From contig DEAI01000040.1 of NCBI GenBank assembly GCA_002346675.1, positions 1 through 40,460 of the forward strand: 40,460 nucleotides of DNA, written 5' to 3'. The stretch comes from Fidelibacterota bacterium UBA2986. GTDB lineage: Bacteria > Fidelibacterota > Marinisomatia > Marinisomatales > AB-629-J13. Positions 31,673 through 40,301 of the stretch are shown piece after piece (position 1 is the stretch's first letter; every line of letters starts with the position of its first letter). The notes beneath the pieces are model-generated. The model searched no databases. It had not been told where the DNA came from and worked only from the letters and a program-made list of their open reading frames with translations. The translations under genes and the position numbers were made by a program.

Positions 31673-33106
31673 TTGATTTATTTAATTACTATATCAGTTT
31701 ATTTAATAATCCTTATTGGAATAGGATTATACAAAGCAGGTAAAATTAAAACTCAAGCAGACTTTGCGATAGCAGGGAGAAGCCTTACTCCCTGGGTGCT
31801 GGTTGGAACTATGCTTGCAACTTGGATTGGGACCGGATCTATTTTAGGAAATGCAGGCAAAACATATTCAACAGGAATGGCTGCACTTATTCTCCCCATT
31901 GGAAGTGTTTTTGGAATTTTTCTTTTGACTAAAATTGCAGGTAAGGTTCGTTCTTACAAAAAATTTACTGTACCTGAAATTATTGGCGATCGCTATGGGT
32001 CTACTGCAAGAATATTGAGTGTCATTGCTTTGGTAATGGCTTATATGGTTATAGTCAGTTATCAATATAATGCAGGGGGAGCAGTGTTACATACAATCCT
32101 CACAGATAAAACTGGAACAAGTCTTATCAGTTTGGAAACAGCTACAATAATAGCTGCAATTTTTATTATTACCTACACTATGTTGGCTGGTTTGTACAGT
32201 GTTGCTTATACCGATGTGGGCAATGGAATTATCATGTCTATATCTCTATTGATTGCATTTCCGATCTTGTGGGTCAAGGCAGGAGGAATGTCTGGTATGG
32301 AATATGCATTTCAGGCAATGGAGAAACCAGATCACATGAAATTTTTTGGTGTCTATTCATTCATGGATATTATTAATTTTTGTTTGCCAGGGTTTTTACT
32401 AGTACTAGGTGATGCAAACATGTATCAACGATTTTTTGCAAGTAGAGATGAAAAAGGTGCAACCCAAGCTACGACAATTTTAATTGCAGCGGTTTTGCTA
32501 GTTGAGTTGTTAATTATTGCAACTGCCTGGGTGAGTTCCAGTATGATTCCCGATGCAGAGGTAGGAAAACATGTTCTAATTTATTCGGCCCACAGGTTTC
32601 TTCCGCCTTTTGTTGGAGCTATTATGATGACAACTATCGTGGGAATCATAATTTCCACAGCAGACTCCTACCTTTTGGTTCCGGCAACAACCTTAATGCG
32701 AGATATTTATCAAAAACATATTGATACTAGGGTAAACGAAAAAAAGATTGTTTTATTGAGCAGGATGCTTGTCCTTGGATTAGGAATAATTGCTTATTTT
32801 GTATCCATTGGGTTTTCAAAATCATCTGGTTTTTTTGAAAGAGCTTTGTATGCTTATACGATTTATGGCGCTGCCATCACTCCTGCGCTGGTAGCTGCTT
32901 TATTTTGGAAAAACGTTTCCAGAGCTGGAGCGGTACTTTCAATCTCTTCCGGCGTTGTTACAACCTTAGTATGGAAAGAGGTCAATTTTGTCCAGCAGCT
33001 TGTTCCAGGATATTTATATGGTAATGTGGATGAAGTTTTACCAGCTATCTCTATTTCAATCCTCGCATTGTTTTTTGGTAGCAAGTTCTTTCCAGATAAA
33101 AAGTAA
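31673..33106 (+). CDS. Sodium:solute symporter (SSS family)
   Basis: 477 aa, about 13 membrane segments. The TTG start at 31673 gives the first transmembrane helix at once (IYLITISVYLIILIGIGLY), as usual for the family. Family hallmarks are ADFAIAGRSLTPWVLVGTMLATWIGTGSILGNAG, RSYKKFTVPEIIGDRYG, YTMLAGLYSVAYTDV.NGIIM and IVGIIISTADSYLLVPATTLMRDIY; in the last, STADS is the sodium-site motif of TM8. It imports a solute with Na+; the substrate is not readable. The neighbouring PLP enzyme suggests an amino acid, but SSS proteins also carry sugars, osmolytes and organic acids. The downstream start is 11 bases after its stop. Confidence 0.92.
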   Translation: MIYLITISVYLIILIGIGLYKAGKIKTQADFAIAGRSLTPWVLVGTMLATWIGTGSILGNAGKTYSTGMAALILPIGSVFGIFLLTKIAGKVRSYKKFTVPEIIGDRYGSTARILSVIALVMAYMVIVSYQYNAGGAVLHTILTDKTGTSLISLETATIIAAIFIITYTMLAGLYSVAYTDVGNGIIMSISLLIAFPILWVKAGGMSGMEYAFQAMEKPDHMKFFGVYSFMDIINFCLPGFLLVLGDANMYQRFFASRDEKGATQATTILIAAVLLVELLIIATAWVSSSMIPDAEVGKHVLIYSAHRFLPPFVGAIMMTTIVGIIISTADSYLLVPATTLMRDIYQKHIDTRVNEKKIVLLSRMLVLGLGIIAYFVSIGFSKSSGFFERALYAYTIYGAAITPALVAALFWKNVSRAGAVLSISSGVVTTLVWKEVNFVQQLVPGYLYGNVDEVLPAISISILALFFGSKFFPDKK

Positions 33107-33116
33107 TATCATTGTT

Positions 33117-34070
33117 TTGCAATTAAATAAAGAACCTACTTTTCAAGATGTTAAAAATTCTTCAAACAGGATTGCATCTTTCGTCCACAATACACCGGTT
33201 CTAGCCAGCCGTTCAATCGATTCAAAGGTTAACGGAGAAATTTATTTCAAGTGTGAAAATTTTCAAAAGACAGGCTCCTTTAAAATGCGGGGAGCATCCA
33301 ATGCTGTTTTATCTCTAACGGAAGAAGAAAAAAAATATGGGGTAGTTACAGTATCTTCAGGAAATCATGGCGCAGCGTTAGCTCATGCTGCAACAATGAA
33401 TAAAATCGAATCTTACGTTGTAACACCAAAATCTACCAATCCTGTAAAAATACAAGCTATGAAGCAGTATGGTGCTGAACTTATTTTTTGTGATTCAACA
33501 ATTGAGAGTCGGGAGTCTACTTTTCAAAAAATACAAAAAGAAACCGGAGCTGCCCCCATCCATCCGTTTAATGATTATAGGGTTATTGCAGGGGCAGGGA
33601 CAGCTGCGCTAGAGTTATTGGATAAAATCAATGAATTAGATATTATACTTGTCCCTGTTGGAGGTGGAGGATTAGTAAGCGGAACTGGGATTGTGGGCTC
33701 ACACTTAATTTCAAAATTTAAACTGATAGGAGTGGAAGCAGATATAGCCGACTATGGAAGACAATCTTTATTAAATGGTAAAATAATCCCGTCTGATTAT
33801 CCTGATACTTTGGCTGATGGTTTACGGGCAACGGTGGGAAAAATTACCTTTCCAATTATACGAAAACATATCAGTGAAATACTTACCGTTTCTGAAGATG
33901 AAATTATGCAGTCCATGAGATTTATCTGGGAAAGAGTAAAAATAATTGTTGAACCTTCATCCGCTGTTACTCTGGCTGCAATATTCAAATATTCTGAGAA
34001 ATTTTCAGGTAAAAAAACAGGTGTGATACTATCAGGGGGCAACGTAGATTTATCTCAAATCAAATGGTAG
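33117..34070 (+). CDS. Serine racemase / threonine (serine) dehydratase family PLP enzyme
   Basis: 317 aa from the TTG at 33117, which follows the symporter's stop and gives the normal length (about 320) for stand-alone members; the in-frame ATG at 32988 lies deep in the upstream gene and is rejected. Fold type II PLP enzyme: KTGSFKMRGA (Lys 56 forms the PLP aldimine), SSGNHG (80-85), VGGGGLVSG phosphate loop, IADGLRATVG and VILSGGNVDLSQI. The second Ser of SSGNHG and the GGNVDL ending match eukaryotic-type serine racemases, whereas catabolic threonine deaminases usually have SAGNHA. Racemases of this kind also dehydrate serine and threonine to 2-oxoacids, so D-serine formation and serine breakdown are both possible. 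At the metal site, E and A are kept but the third ligand position reads Tyr. Confidence 0.85.
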   Translation: MQLNKEPTFQDVKNSSNRIASFVHNTPVLASRSIDSKVNGEIYFKCENFQKTGSFKMRGASNAVLSLTEEEKKYGVVTVSSGNHGAALAHAATMNKIESYVVTPKSTNPVKIQAMKQYGAELIFCDSTIESRESTFQKIQKETGAAPIHPFNDYRVIAGAGTAALELLDKINELDIILVPVGGGGLVSGTGIVGSHLISKFKLIGVEADIADYGRQSLLNGKIIPSDYPDTLADGLRATVGKITFPIIRKHISEILTVSEDEIMQSMRFIWERVKIIVEPSSAVTLAAIFKYSEKFSGKKTGVILSGGNVDLSQIKW

Positions 34071-34083
34071 TTTTCGGCTTTAA

Positions 34084-35979
34084 ATGAAATTCATAAATCG
34101 CAATTTACTTTTTATAATTTTTACATCATTATTGTTATCACAGCAAATATCTGCTCCAATTACTATCGATGGACAGTTTGAAGACTGGGATTTGGTTAAT
34201 ATAGCATATGCAGATGAGGTTGGTGGTGAGAGTGAGGAGGATTTTGAAATTATTAAGATTTCCAATGATAATAATTTTCTATTTTTCTATTTGGAATTTG
34301 GAAATGATGAAGTTTTAATGCAGGATTGGAACGAAATTCATCTGTTTATAGATGCAGATTCAAATTCAGAGACCGGGGATCTAGTTCACGGAATCGGTGC
34401 GGAGTTAGACTGGTGTTTTGGATGCAAAAGCGGACAATTTTACCATATGGATGGTATAACCGAAATTTATCAAAATGATCTCACCTTAAGAATTGCACCT
34501 ACTATTACCGGAACAAAATTTGAATTTGCTATACACCGTGAGAGCAATTTTTTAATAATGGATGGCACACAAGAGGCAACAAATATCAAACTTGTTTTTC
34601 GGGGAAGTGGAGAAAGCCCCGACCTCTTACCAAACCATTCGGGGGGGGTTGAATATGAATTTGATTCTACACCAGTGCCATCACCCGAAATGATTACAAT
34701 TGAAAAAAATGAAACTGAGCATTTAAGAATTCTTTCATACAATGTTTGGAGTGATGGATTATTTAATTCGGAACGTCAACCGAGATTTGAACGGATTATC
34801 AGCGCTCTTGAGCCAGATATAATGGGATTTCAAGAAGCATATGATGACAATGATATTGAAGCACTATTTGAAGATTGGCTTCCGGGAGTGAACTGGCATG
34901 TGAGTAACGAATGGAATGGAAACTATGTTGTATCTAGATATCCAATTTTATATCAGGCAAATCATTCATGGAAGTCCATGGGGGTTTTGTTAGACACGGA
35001 AGATGTTATAGGGACACCATTGTTTTTTATTAATTCACATTTTAGCTGCTGTGGTAATAATGATGATAGACAGGAGCAAGTGGATGAACTAATGGGATTT
35101 TTGAGAGATTTAAGAAATGGTTTAGGTCCCTTTACTCTAGAAGAGGGAACTCCGATTGTTCATGTGGGAGATTACAACTTGGTTGGGTACAGACAGCAAT
35201 TAAGGACACTAACCGATGGTGATATTGTTGACGAAGCCTCTCATGGCATTGATTTTTCACCAGACTGGGATAATACCTCTCTATCTGATCTGTTCTCCCG
35301 TCACACTCATATTCGTATGGGATATACCTGGAGAAAAGATAACAGTGATTGGAATCCAGGGAAATTAGATTATATTCTTTATACAGACTCTGTTTTGGAA
35401 CCTAAAAAACATTTTGTATTAAACACTATGTCTATGCCGGAAGAGGATTTATCGTTATACAATCTGGAATTAGAAGACACAGATCAAGCTTCAGATCACC
35501 TCCCGCGAGTCGCGGATTTTACTATAGCAATTGCTGACACCTCACTATCATTAGGGTTTTTATCTGGGTGGAATTTAGTTGGGGTCCCATTGAATGTAGT
35601 TGACAATCATTACTTAACTCTTTTCCCCAGTGCAACGGATGGTACTTTATATAGTTTTAATTTAACTTATCATATCTCAATGAATTTAAACGCTGGTGAA
35701 GGATATTGGCTCTACTTTGAAACTGCTGGCGAAACTCTTATTAATGGTTTGGTAATCAATGAATTAGTAATAAATGTCAATCATGGTTGGAATTTAATTT
35801 CTGGGATAACTAATTCGATTCAGGTGAATGATATTGATGATCCAAATGAGCTCATTGTAGCTGGAACGGTCTTTACTTTTGATGATGTATATATAAATGC
35901 ATCTATTATTGAACCCGGGAAAGCATATTGGCTGTATTCCACCGGTAGCGGAATTCTGACCATTTTTAATAGTGAGTAA
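34084..35979 (+). CDS. Secreted protein: CBM9/DOMON-like domain, EEP domain, GWNL module pair
   Basis: 631 aa. Signal peptide MKFINRNLLFIIFTSLLLS, then Gln. Residues 24-195 resemble a CBM9/DOMON-like domain (ITIDGQFEDWDLV; NEIHLFIDADSNSETGD). Residues 212-482 are an EEP (DNase I-like) domain: ILSYNVW (N220), GFQE (E251), NSHFSCCG (H319), GDYN (362-365), KLDYILY (427-433) and SDHLP (470-474); the core catalytic pattern is complete. Residues 493-631 are a GWNL/GYWL module pair. The protein stops at the end of the second module unit, so it lacks the LPPLPP linker and the T9SS sorting domain that follow the pair in the three sister proteins, and the 86 bp downstream hold no remnant. It may be released rather than anchored, or use another route. 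Confidence 0.83.
   Translation: MKFINRNLLFIIFTSLLLSQQISAPITIDGQFEDWDLVNIAYADEVGGESEEDFEIIKISNDNNFLFFYLEFGNDEVLMQDWNEIHLFIDADSNSETGDLVHGIGAELDWCFGCKSGQFYHMDGITEIYQNDLTLRIAPTITGTKFEFAIHRESNFLIMDGTQEATNIKLVFRGSGESPDLLPNHSGGVEYEFDSTPVPSPEMITIEKNETEHLRILSYNVWSDGLFNSERQPRFERIISALEPDIMGFQEAYDDNDIEALFEDWLPGVNWHVSNEWNGNYVVSRYPILYQANHSWKSMGVLLDTEDVIGTPLFFINSHFSCCGNNDDRQEQVDELMGFLRDLRNGLGPFTLEEGTPIVHVGDYNLVGYRQQLRTLTDGDIVDEASHGIDFSPDWDNTSLSDLFSRHTHIRMGYTWRKDNSDWNPGKLDYILYTDSVLEPKKHFVLNTMSMPEEDLSLYNLELEDTDQASDHLPRVADFTIAIADTSLSLGFLSGWNLVGVPLNVVDNHYLTLFPSATDGTLYSFNLTYHISMNLNAGEGYWLYFETAGETLINGLVINELVINVNHGWNLISGITNSIQVNDIDDPNELIVAGTVFTFDDVYINASIIEPGKAYWLYSTGSGILTIFNSE
35563..35979 (+). repeat. GWNL/GYWL module pair, copy 3
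   Basis: Encodes SGWNLVGVPLN...GEGYWLYF and HGWNLISGIT...PGKAYWLYS at the very C-terminus of the EEP protein. Same arrangement as the copies at 92, 15724 and 38085. Confidence 0.8.
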
Positions 35980-36065
35980 TATTTTTTGAATGAGACCCTA
36001 AGCATATATATGGAATTAAATTCAATGATTATTGGTCTAATCCTTAAGATATAAAATCACTTATC

Positions 36066-39000
36066 ATGAAATCCAGGTTTTTAATTTTTACACTGTTTGC
36101 TTCGAATGTTTTTTCTCAGTCATGGAATACTACCTTAATCGGGCAACTGGATTATCCGCAGTTTGTTAATGATGTGTGGGGGTACAAAGCTGAAAACGGA
36201 AAAGAATATGCTCTGGTAGGGACCTCATTAGGGACCTCAATTGTTGATGTGACCACAAATCCATTTCAGCCTGTGCAGGTGGGATTTATTCCTGGAGAAG
36301 AGTCTACCTGGAGGGATATTAAGTTTTATAACAATCATATGTACATCAGTACAGAGGCAGAAATGGGTATTCAAGTAGCTGATATTACCGACCCTGAAAG
36401 TCCTGAGCTTGTGTATGAGTGGGAGGGCATATCTCGTGCCCATAATTTATTTCAGGCAGACGGTTATTTATATGTGGTTGGAGCAGATGAAGGGGAAGAT
36501 ATGGAAATTTTGGATTTATCCAATCCTGCTGAGCCTGCGAGAGTTGGAGGATGGTCAGGAGAATACCTTCATGATGTCTATGTTAGAGATAACTATGCCT
36601 ATGGTTGCGGAATTTATTCTAGTACCATGTATATCATAGATGTATCTGATAAGTCAAATCCTTTTACTGTTACCAGCTGGTCATATCCGGGGTCAGCCCA
36701 TGCCGCTTGGCTAACAGAAGATGGTGAGTATCTCATCTCTGGTGATGAGACATCAGGAGGAAATATTAAAATATGGGATATCAGTGATTTTGATAATATA
36801 AATATGGTTTCAGAATGGACCCCTGAAGGAGGGGAAGAGAAATCTGCTCACAACGTCTTTGTTAGGGGTGATTATCTTTATATCAGCTATTATGTTTTCG
36901 GTTTACAAATTCTGAATATTTCAGATCCAGCTAACCCAGAGTTAGCAGGATATTATGATACATATCCCGGAGAGGATGGGTTATATGAAGGGAATTGGGG
37001 TGTTTATCCATATGCAGAGAGCTGTCATTCTTATGTCTCAGATATGGAGGCAGGGCTGGTTCTTGTAGATTTTGATGGGTGTGTGAATCCAGATCCGGAC
37101 CTTAGCTTCTCCCCCAGTAACTTCTCTGTTTCTGCATCTCAGGGGGAAACAGTATCAGAGGTTATAACAATTAATAATACTGGTGATGATGGATCGACCT
37201 TGTTTTTCAGGGTTGAGACAATGGGATCATCATCTTTTGAAAATCCGGGAGGAGAACCGGATAGCTTTGGCTATGAATGGAGTGACTCAGATCTGGAAAC
37301 GGAAATCAATTATAATTGGATTGATATTGAAGGACATATAAATACAGATGAAATATATTTCCCTACGAATGATGAAGCAGGTCCTCCGATCAATTTACCT
37401 TTTGCCTTTCCATTTTACGGAATCAACTATTCATTTTTTATCGTTAATCCAAACGGCTGGGTTGGCTTTGGAAGCGATAATAATGAGTGGAACAATTTTG
37501 CAATTCCATCTCCAGATGCTCCAGGTCCTGCTATTTTTGCACTGTGGGATGATTTAAACCCTGTAAATGAAGAGTGTAATGAATATTGTTCCGGCGATGT
37601 ATACGTGAATTCAAATGAAACTAGAACGGTTATCTGGTTTAATGATATTGCACAATGGTTTTCAGGTGACCTGGAAGCATTTTTTGATTTTCAGATTGTT
37701 TTATACAGCAATGGTAAAATAAATGTGAACTACAGGTCTATTAGTGGAGCACCCTCTGCTACAATAGGAATGCAAAACCAAGATGGTACTGATGGGCTCC
37801 TTGTTAGCTATCTGGAAGATTATATTCATGATTTTCTGACCCTTGAGTTTAATATGGGGGAAATCCCAAGCTGGATAAGCTTCAACGATGGAGAAAATGA
37901 AGGGCAGTTAATCCCCGGGGAATCAGAGGGTGTTTATTTTCAAATAAATACCGGTCAGCTTGACCCAGGTGTATATTCTGCAGAATTAAAAATTCTGAAT
38001 AACGCCCTACCATCTGTGGTTGTCCCTGTGAATTTGGACGTGCTGGCCCCCAGTGAAGATGTAACAATAGTGATCCCACATTTAAGTGATTGGAATCTTG
38101 TTGGTCTCCCTCTTATTAGTGTTAACTCCCACTATAATAATATATTCCCCACAAGTATATCTGGCTCATGCTATGAGTTTAATGAGGAATATATTCAGGC
38201 AGATAATTTGGAAATGGGTAAGGGTTACTGGCTAAGATTTGGAGAATCAGGCAGTGATGATGTTACAGGTACAGGTGTCAATGAGTTAGTTGTTGATATA
38301 TCGGAAGGGTGGAATCTAATTTCCGGGACAACTGATCTTGTGGTTTTAAATAACGGGCTTTTCGATCCCGCTGGTCTCTTGGTCCCAGGGACCTTTTATG
38401 GGTTTAATGGAAATTACCAGAATATATCTGTTCTTGAACCGGGTGAGGGCTACTGGGTAAGAGCATTTGATGAGGGAGAGATCATCCTTTCTTCAACCAC
38501 ACCTTTATCAGACAAACCAATTATAGACCTTAACTCTAAACAGTACAACACTCTTGCATTTGGAAACCAAACATTATATTTTGGAGCGGATGAACTGAAA
38601 GGAGATTTGCTGAGCTATAGTCTTCCTCCAAAACCTCCAACAGGAGGGAAAGACATCCGGTTTATGGGAGACACTAAACTTTGTGGTAGTAGTGAATGTT
38701 ACATAGAAGTGATGAATCCATCATCAGCTTTAAAATTAACCTATACTCTACAATCATTTAATGATAATAGTTCATCTATAAAATCACAAGATTGGGTCTT
38801 GGTAAATGAAAACACCAAGGAAGAAATTGACTTGATTGGTAAAGGGAAAATTGAAATTGAGGGAGATATATCAGAGCTGACTTTAAAAAAATCTAAATCT
38901 ACTCAAATATCCAAAGAATTTGTTATTTCACCAGCTTTTCCTAACCCATTCAATCCGGTAACAGTGATTCAAATATCAATCCCAGAGTTGACCCATATGA

Positions 39001-39176
39001 AAATTAATATTTATGATGTCCGGGGACGTTTAGTTGAAAAACTAATAGATGATAATTTGGATTCAGGGCTCCACAATATTAAATGGAATGCAAGTGATGT
39101 GTCCAGCGGGATGTATTTTCTTCAGTTAGATACAGATAGTTATAATAAAGTTGAAAAATTAATGTTAATTAAATAA
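36066..39176 (+). CDS. LVIVD-propeller (choice-of-anchor B-like) T9SS-sorted surface protein
   Basis: 1036 aa. Signal peptide MKSRFLIFTLFASNVFS, then Gln. Residues 25-340 carry LVIVD-type blades (ALVGTSLGTSIVDVT, MYISTEAEMGIQVADITDPESPELV, LYVVGADEGEDMEILDLSNPAEPARVG, LYISYYVFGLQILNISDPANPELAG), matching the choice-of-anchor B family. Residues 350-400 look like an ASH-type Ig domain (LSFSPSNFSVSASQGETVSEVITINNTGD). Residues about 430-600 form a sandwich domain (INLPFAFPFYGINYSFFIVNPNGWVGFG...FALWDDLNP). A GWNL/GYWL pair (674-810), the LPPKPPTGGKDIRF linker and a sorting domain (FPNPFNPVTVIQISIP ... KLMLIK) complete it. The propeller is a probable binding surface; no catalytic site was seen. 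It is probably transcribed from the 86-bp gap upstream. Confidence 0.87.
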   Translation: MKSRFLIFTLFASNVFSQSWNTTLIGQLDYPQFVNDVWGYKAENGKEYALVGTSLGTSIVDVTTNPFQPVQVGFIPGEESTWRDIKFYNNHMYISTEAEMGIQVADITDPESPELVYEWEGISRAHNLFQADGYLYVVGADEGEDMEILDLSNPAEPARVGGWSGEYLHDVYVRDNYAYGCGIYSSTMYIIDVSDKSNPFTVTSWSYPGSAHAAWLTEDGEYLISGDETSGGNIKIWDISDFDNINMVSEWTPEGGEEKSAHNVFVRGDYLYISYYVFGLQILNISDPANPELAGYYDTYPGEDGLYEGNWGVYPYAESCHSYVSDMEAGLVLVDFDGCVNPDPDLSFSPSNFSVSASQGETVSEVITINNTGDDGSTLFFRVETMGSSSFENPGGEPDSFGYEWSDSDLETEINYNWIDIEGHINTDEIYFPTNDEAGPPINLPFAFPFYGINYSFFIVNPNGWVGFGSDNNEWNNFAIPSPDAPGPAIFALWDDLNPVNEECNEYCSGDVYVNSNETRTVIWFNDIAQWFSGDLEAFFDFQIVLYSNGKINVNYRSISGAPSATIGMQNQDGTDGLLVSYLEDYIHDFLTLEFNMGEIPSWISFNDGENEGQLIPGESEGVYFQINTGQLDPGVYSAELKILNNALPSVVVPVNLDVLAPSEDVTIVIPHLSDWNLVGLPLISVNSHYNNIFPTSISGSCYEFNEEYIQADNLEMGKGYWLRFGESGSDDVTGTGVNELVVDISEGWNLISGTTDLVVLNNGLFDPAGLLVPGTFYGFNGNYQNISVLEPGEGYWVRAFDEGEIILSSTTPLSDKPIIDLNSKQYNTLAFGNQTLYFGADELKGDLLSYSLPPKPPTGGKDIRFMGDTKLCGSSECYIEVMNPSSALKLTYTLQSFNDNSSSIKSQDWVLVNENTKEEIDLIGKGKIEIEGDISELTLKKSKSTQISKEFVISPAFPNPFNPVTVIQISIPELTHMKINIYDVRGRLVEKLIDDNLDSGLHNIKWNASDVSSGMYFLQLDTDSYNKVEKLMLIK
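38085..38493 (+). repeat. GWNL/GYWL module pair, copy 4
   Basis: Encodes SDWNLVGLPLI...MGKGYWLRF and EGWNLISGTT...PGEGYWVRA. The first unit lacks the Gly before Trp (SDWNL), the only such change among the four pairs. Confidence 0.8.
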
Positions 39177-39178
39177 TT

Positions 39179-40156
39179 TTAGATTTTTTTTGAATAGTCA
39201 AGACTAAATGGGACTGGCTTAAACCCAAGTGCTACATTAATCTTATACATAGGGTTATTTTCTTCATTATCTGTTCTAATCTCTGTCACACCTTTTTCTA
39301 ATAGCTTTTCAATAGCTTTTATTTTAAGGGCAGTTGCAACCCCTTTTCTCCGAAACTCTTTTAATACCCCAATAGAACCTGTCCATCCTTTATGAGGCTC
39401 AGATTTAGGGTAGACATGTATATCAGTTGCACCTAAATACTTATTATTTTTAATAGCGATAAGATGAATACCATAGGAGTTTTTATAGAAATCGTGGCAA
39501 AGTTTCAACCAGTGTTTAAAAGGCATTCTTGTATGTGAAATATCATCAGGTATTGGAATATCTTGTTCTGTTATCCATTCTAATTCTTCTAGCTTTTTAA
39601 AATGATTTGGAAATTTTTTAATATCTGATGCTATCTCTTCTTTAGAGTCATAAAACTTTATATCTTCTGATTCTAATTTTTTAATTAATGGATAATATTT
39701 CCTAACATCAACCTTTCTAAGGTCACATGAATATTCTCTATTGGTTTGAACAAGCTTAAAGCCTTCTTTAATTAGCAACTTTTTATGTTCTTTATAATTA
39801 GGATGTTCATAAATACTTGTATGTACCATATTACAATTAAATTTTTTAACTTTTTCTAACATTTTACTATATAGTAAATATCTATAACCTTTGTGGTTGT
39901 ATGCTGGATCTAAATTTAATGTATAAAAAAAAGTTCTATTATTTTCATCTCTTCCTTGGCTGTAGTAAATAGCACCAATTAATATGTTTTTATCATAAAG
40001 AAGTAACCTATCACGAATTATACTCTTATCTCTTATTTGCCAACTATTTTTATCATCATCTGGATGATCTATAGAATCATGATTAACAAGGTTATCTATT
40101 CTTGCTAATTCTACAAATTCTTTATCAGTTTCAGTAAATATTTTTATTTCGATCAT
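39179..40156 (-). CDS. Tandem GNAT-family acetyltransferase
   Basis: 325 aa, cytoplasmic. It has two GNAT folds. The N-terminal one (residues 1-150) shows ILIGAIYYSQG, TLNLDPAYNHKGYRYLLYSKMLEKVK and LIKEGFKL. The C-terminal one (about 175-320) shows KYLGATDIHVYP, GSIGVLKEFRRKGVATALKIKAIEKL with the R.KGVA acetyl-CoA loop, and ENNPMYKINVALGFKP. Tandem GNATs include mycothiol synthase-like and antibiotic-modifying enzymes, but the acceptor cannot be assigned. The gene is visibly richer in A/T and Lys/Ile/Asn codons than its neighbours and runs against the surrounding strand, which suggests later acquisition (not measured). It is convergent with the LVIVD gene, with a two-base gap between stops. 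Confidence 0.83.
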   Translation of the reverse strand: MIEIKIFTETDKEFVELARIDNLVNHDSIDHPDDDKNSWQIRDKSIIRDRLLLYDKNILIGAIYYSQGRDENNRTFFYTLNLDPAYNHKGYRYLLYSKMLEKVKKFNCNMVHTSIYEHPNYKEHKKLLIKEGFKLVQTNREYSCDLRKVDVRKYYPLIKKLESEDIKFYDSKEEIASDIKKFPNHFKKLEELEWITEQDIPIPDDISHTRMPFKHWLKLCHDFYKNSYGIHLIAIKNNKYLGATDIHVYPKSEPHKGWTGSIGVLKEFRRKGVATALKIKAIEKLLEKGVTEIRTDNEENNPMYKINVALGFKPVPFSLDYSKKI

Positions 40157-40224
40157 ATTATTTTCAATATAATTTATACTTAATAATAAATATTTTACAA
40201 CATGGTCCGTACACTCTCGTAATA

Positions 40225-40249
40225 AATAGCCCTCCTTTTTGAGGCTATT
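40225..40249. promoter_or_regulatory. Imperfect hairpin in divergent intergenic region
   Basis: AATAGCC(C)TC and GAGGCTATT pair over nine base pairs with one bulged C and a CTTTTT loop. It sits between the start of the minus-strand GNAT gene and the start of the plus-strand exported protein. No T tract follows on either strand as expected for a terminator, so a 5' leader structure or operator is as likely. Confidence 0.4.
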
Positions 40250-40250
40250 A

Positions 40251-40275
40251 ATTAGACTGATAGTATTTGTCTAAT
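40251..40275. promoter_or_regulatory. Perfect inverted repeat, possible operator
   Basis: ATTAGAC and GTCTAAT, seven bases each, are separated by 11 bases. The centre-to-centre distance of about 18 bp suits a dimeric regulator. It lies 26 bases before the ATG at 40302 and about 95 bases before the GNAT start, so it could control either gene. Confidence 0.35.
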
Positions 40276-40301
40276 CAGACATTCAAAATTACATTAACTA
40301 T

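Noticed and set aside
32988..33116. N-terminal extension of the PLP enzyme from the ATG at 32988
   Set aside because: It lies inside the symporter gene in another frame and adds residues not found in the family. The TTG at 33117 gives normal length.
35980..36065. Remnant of a lost T9SS domain after the EEP gene
   Set aside because: Translations of the 86 bp in all frames give no PNPFN, LDG or KM.LIK fragments.
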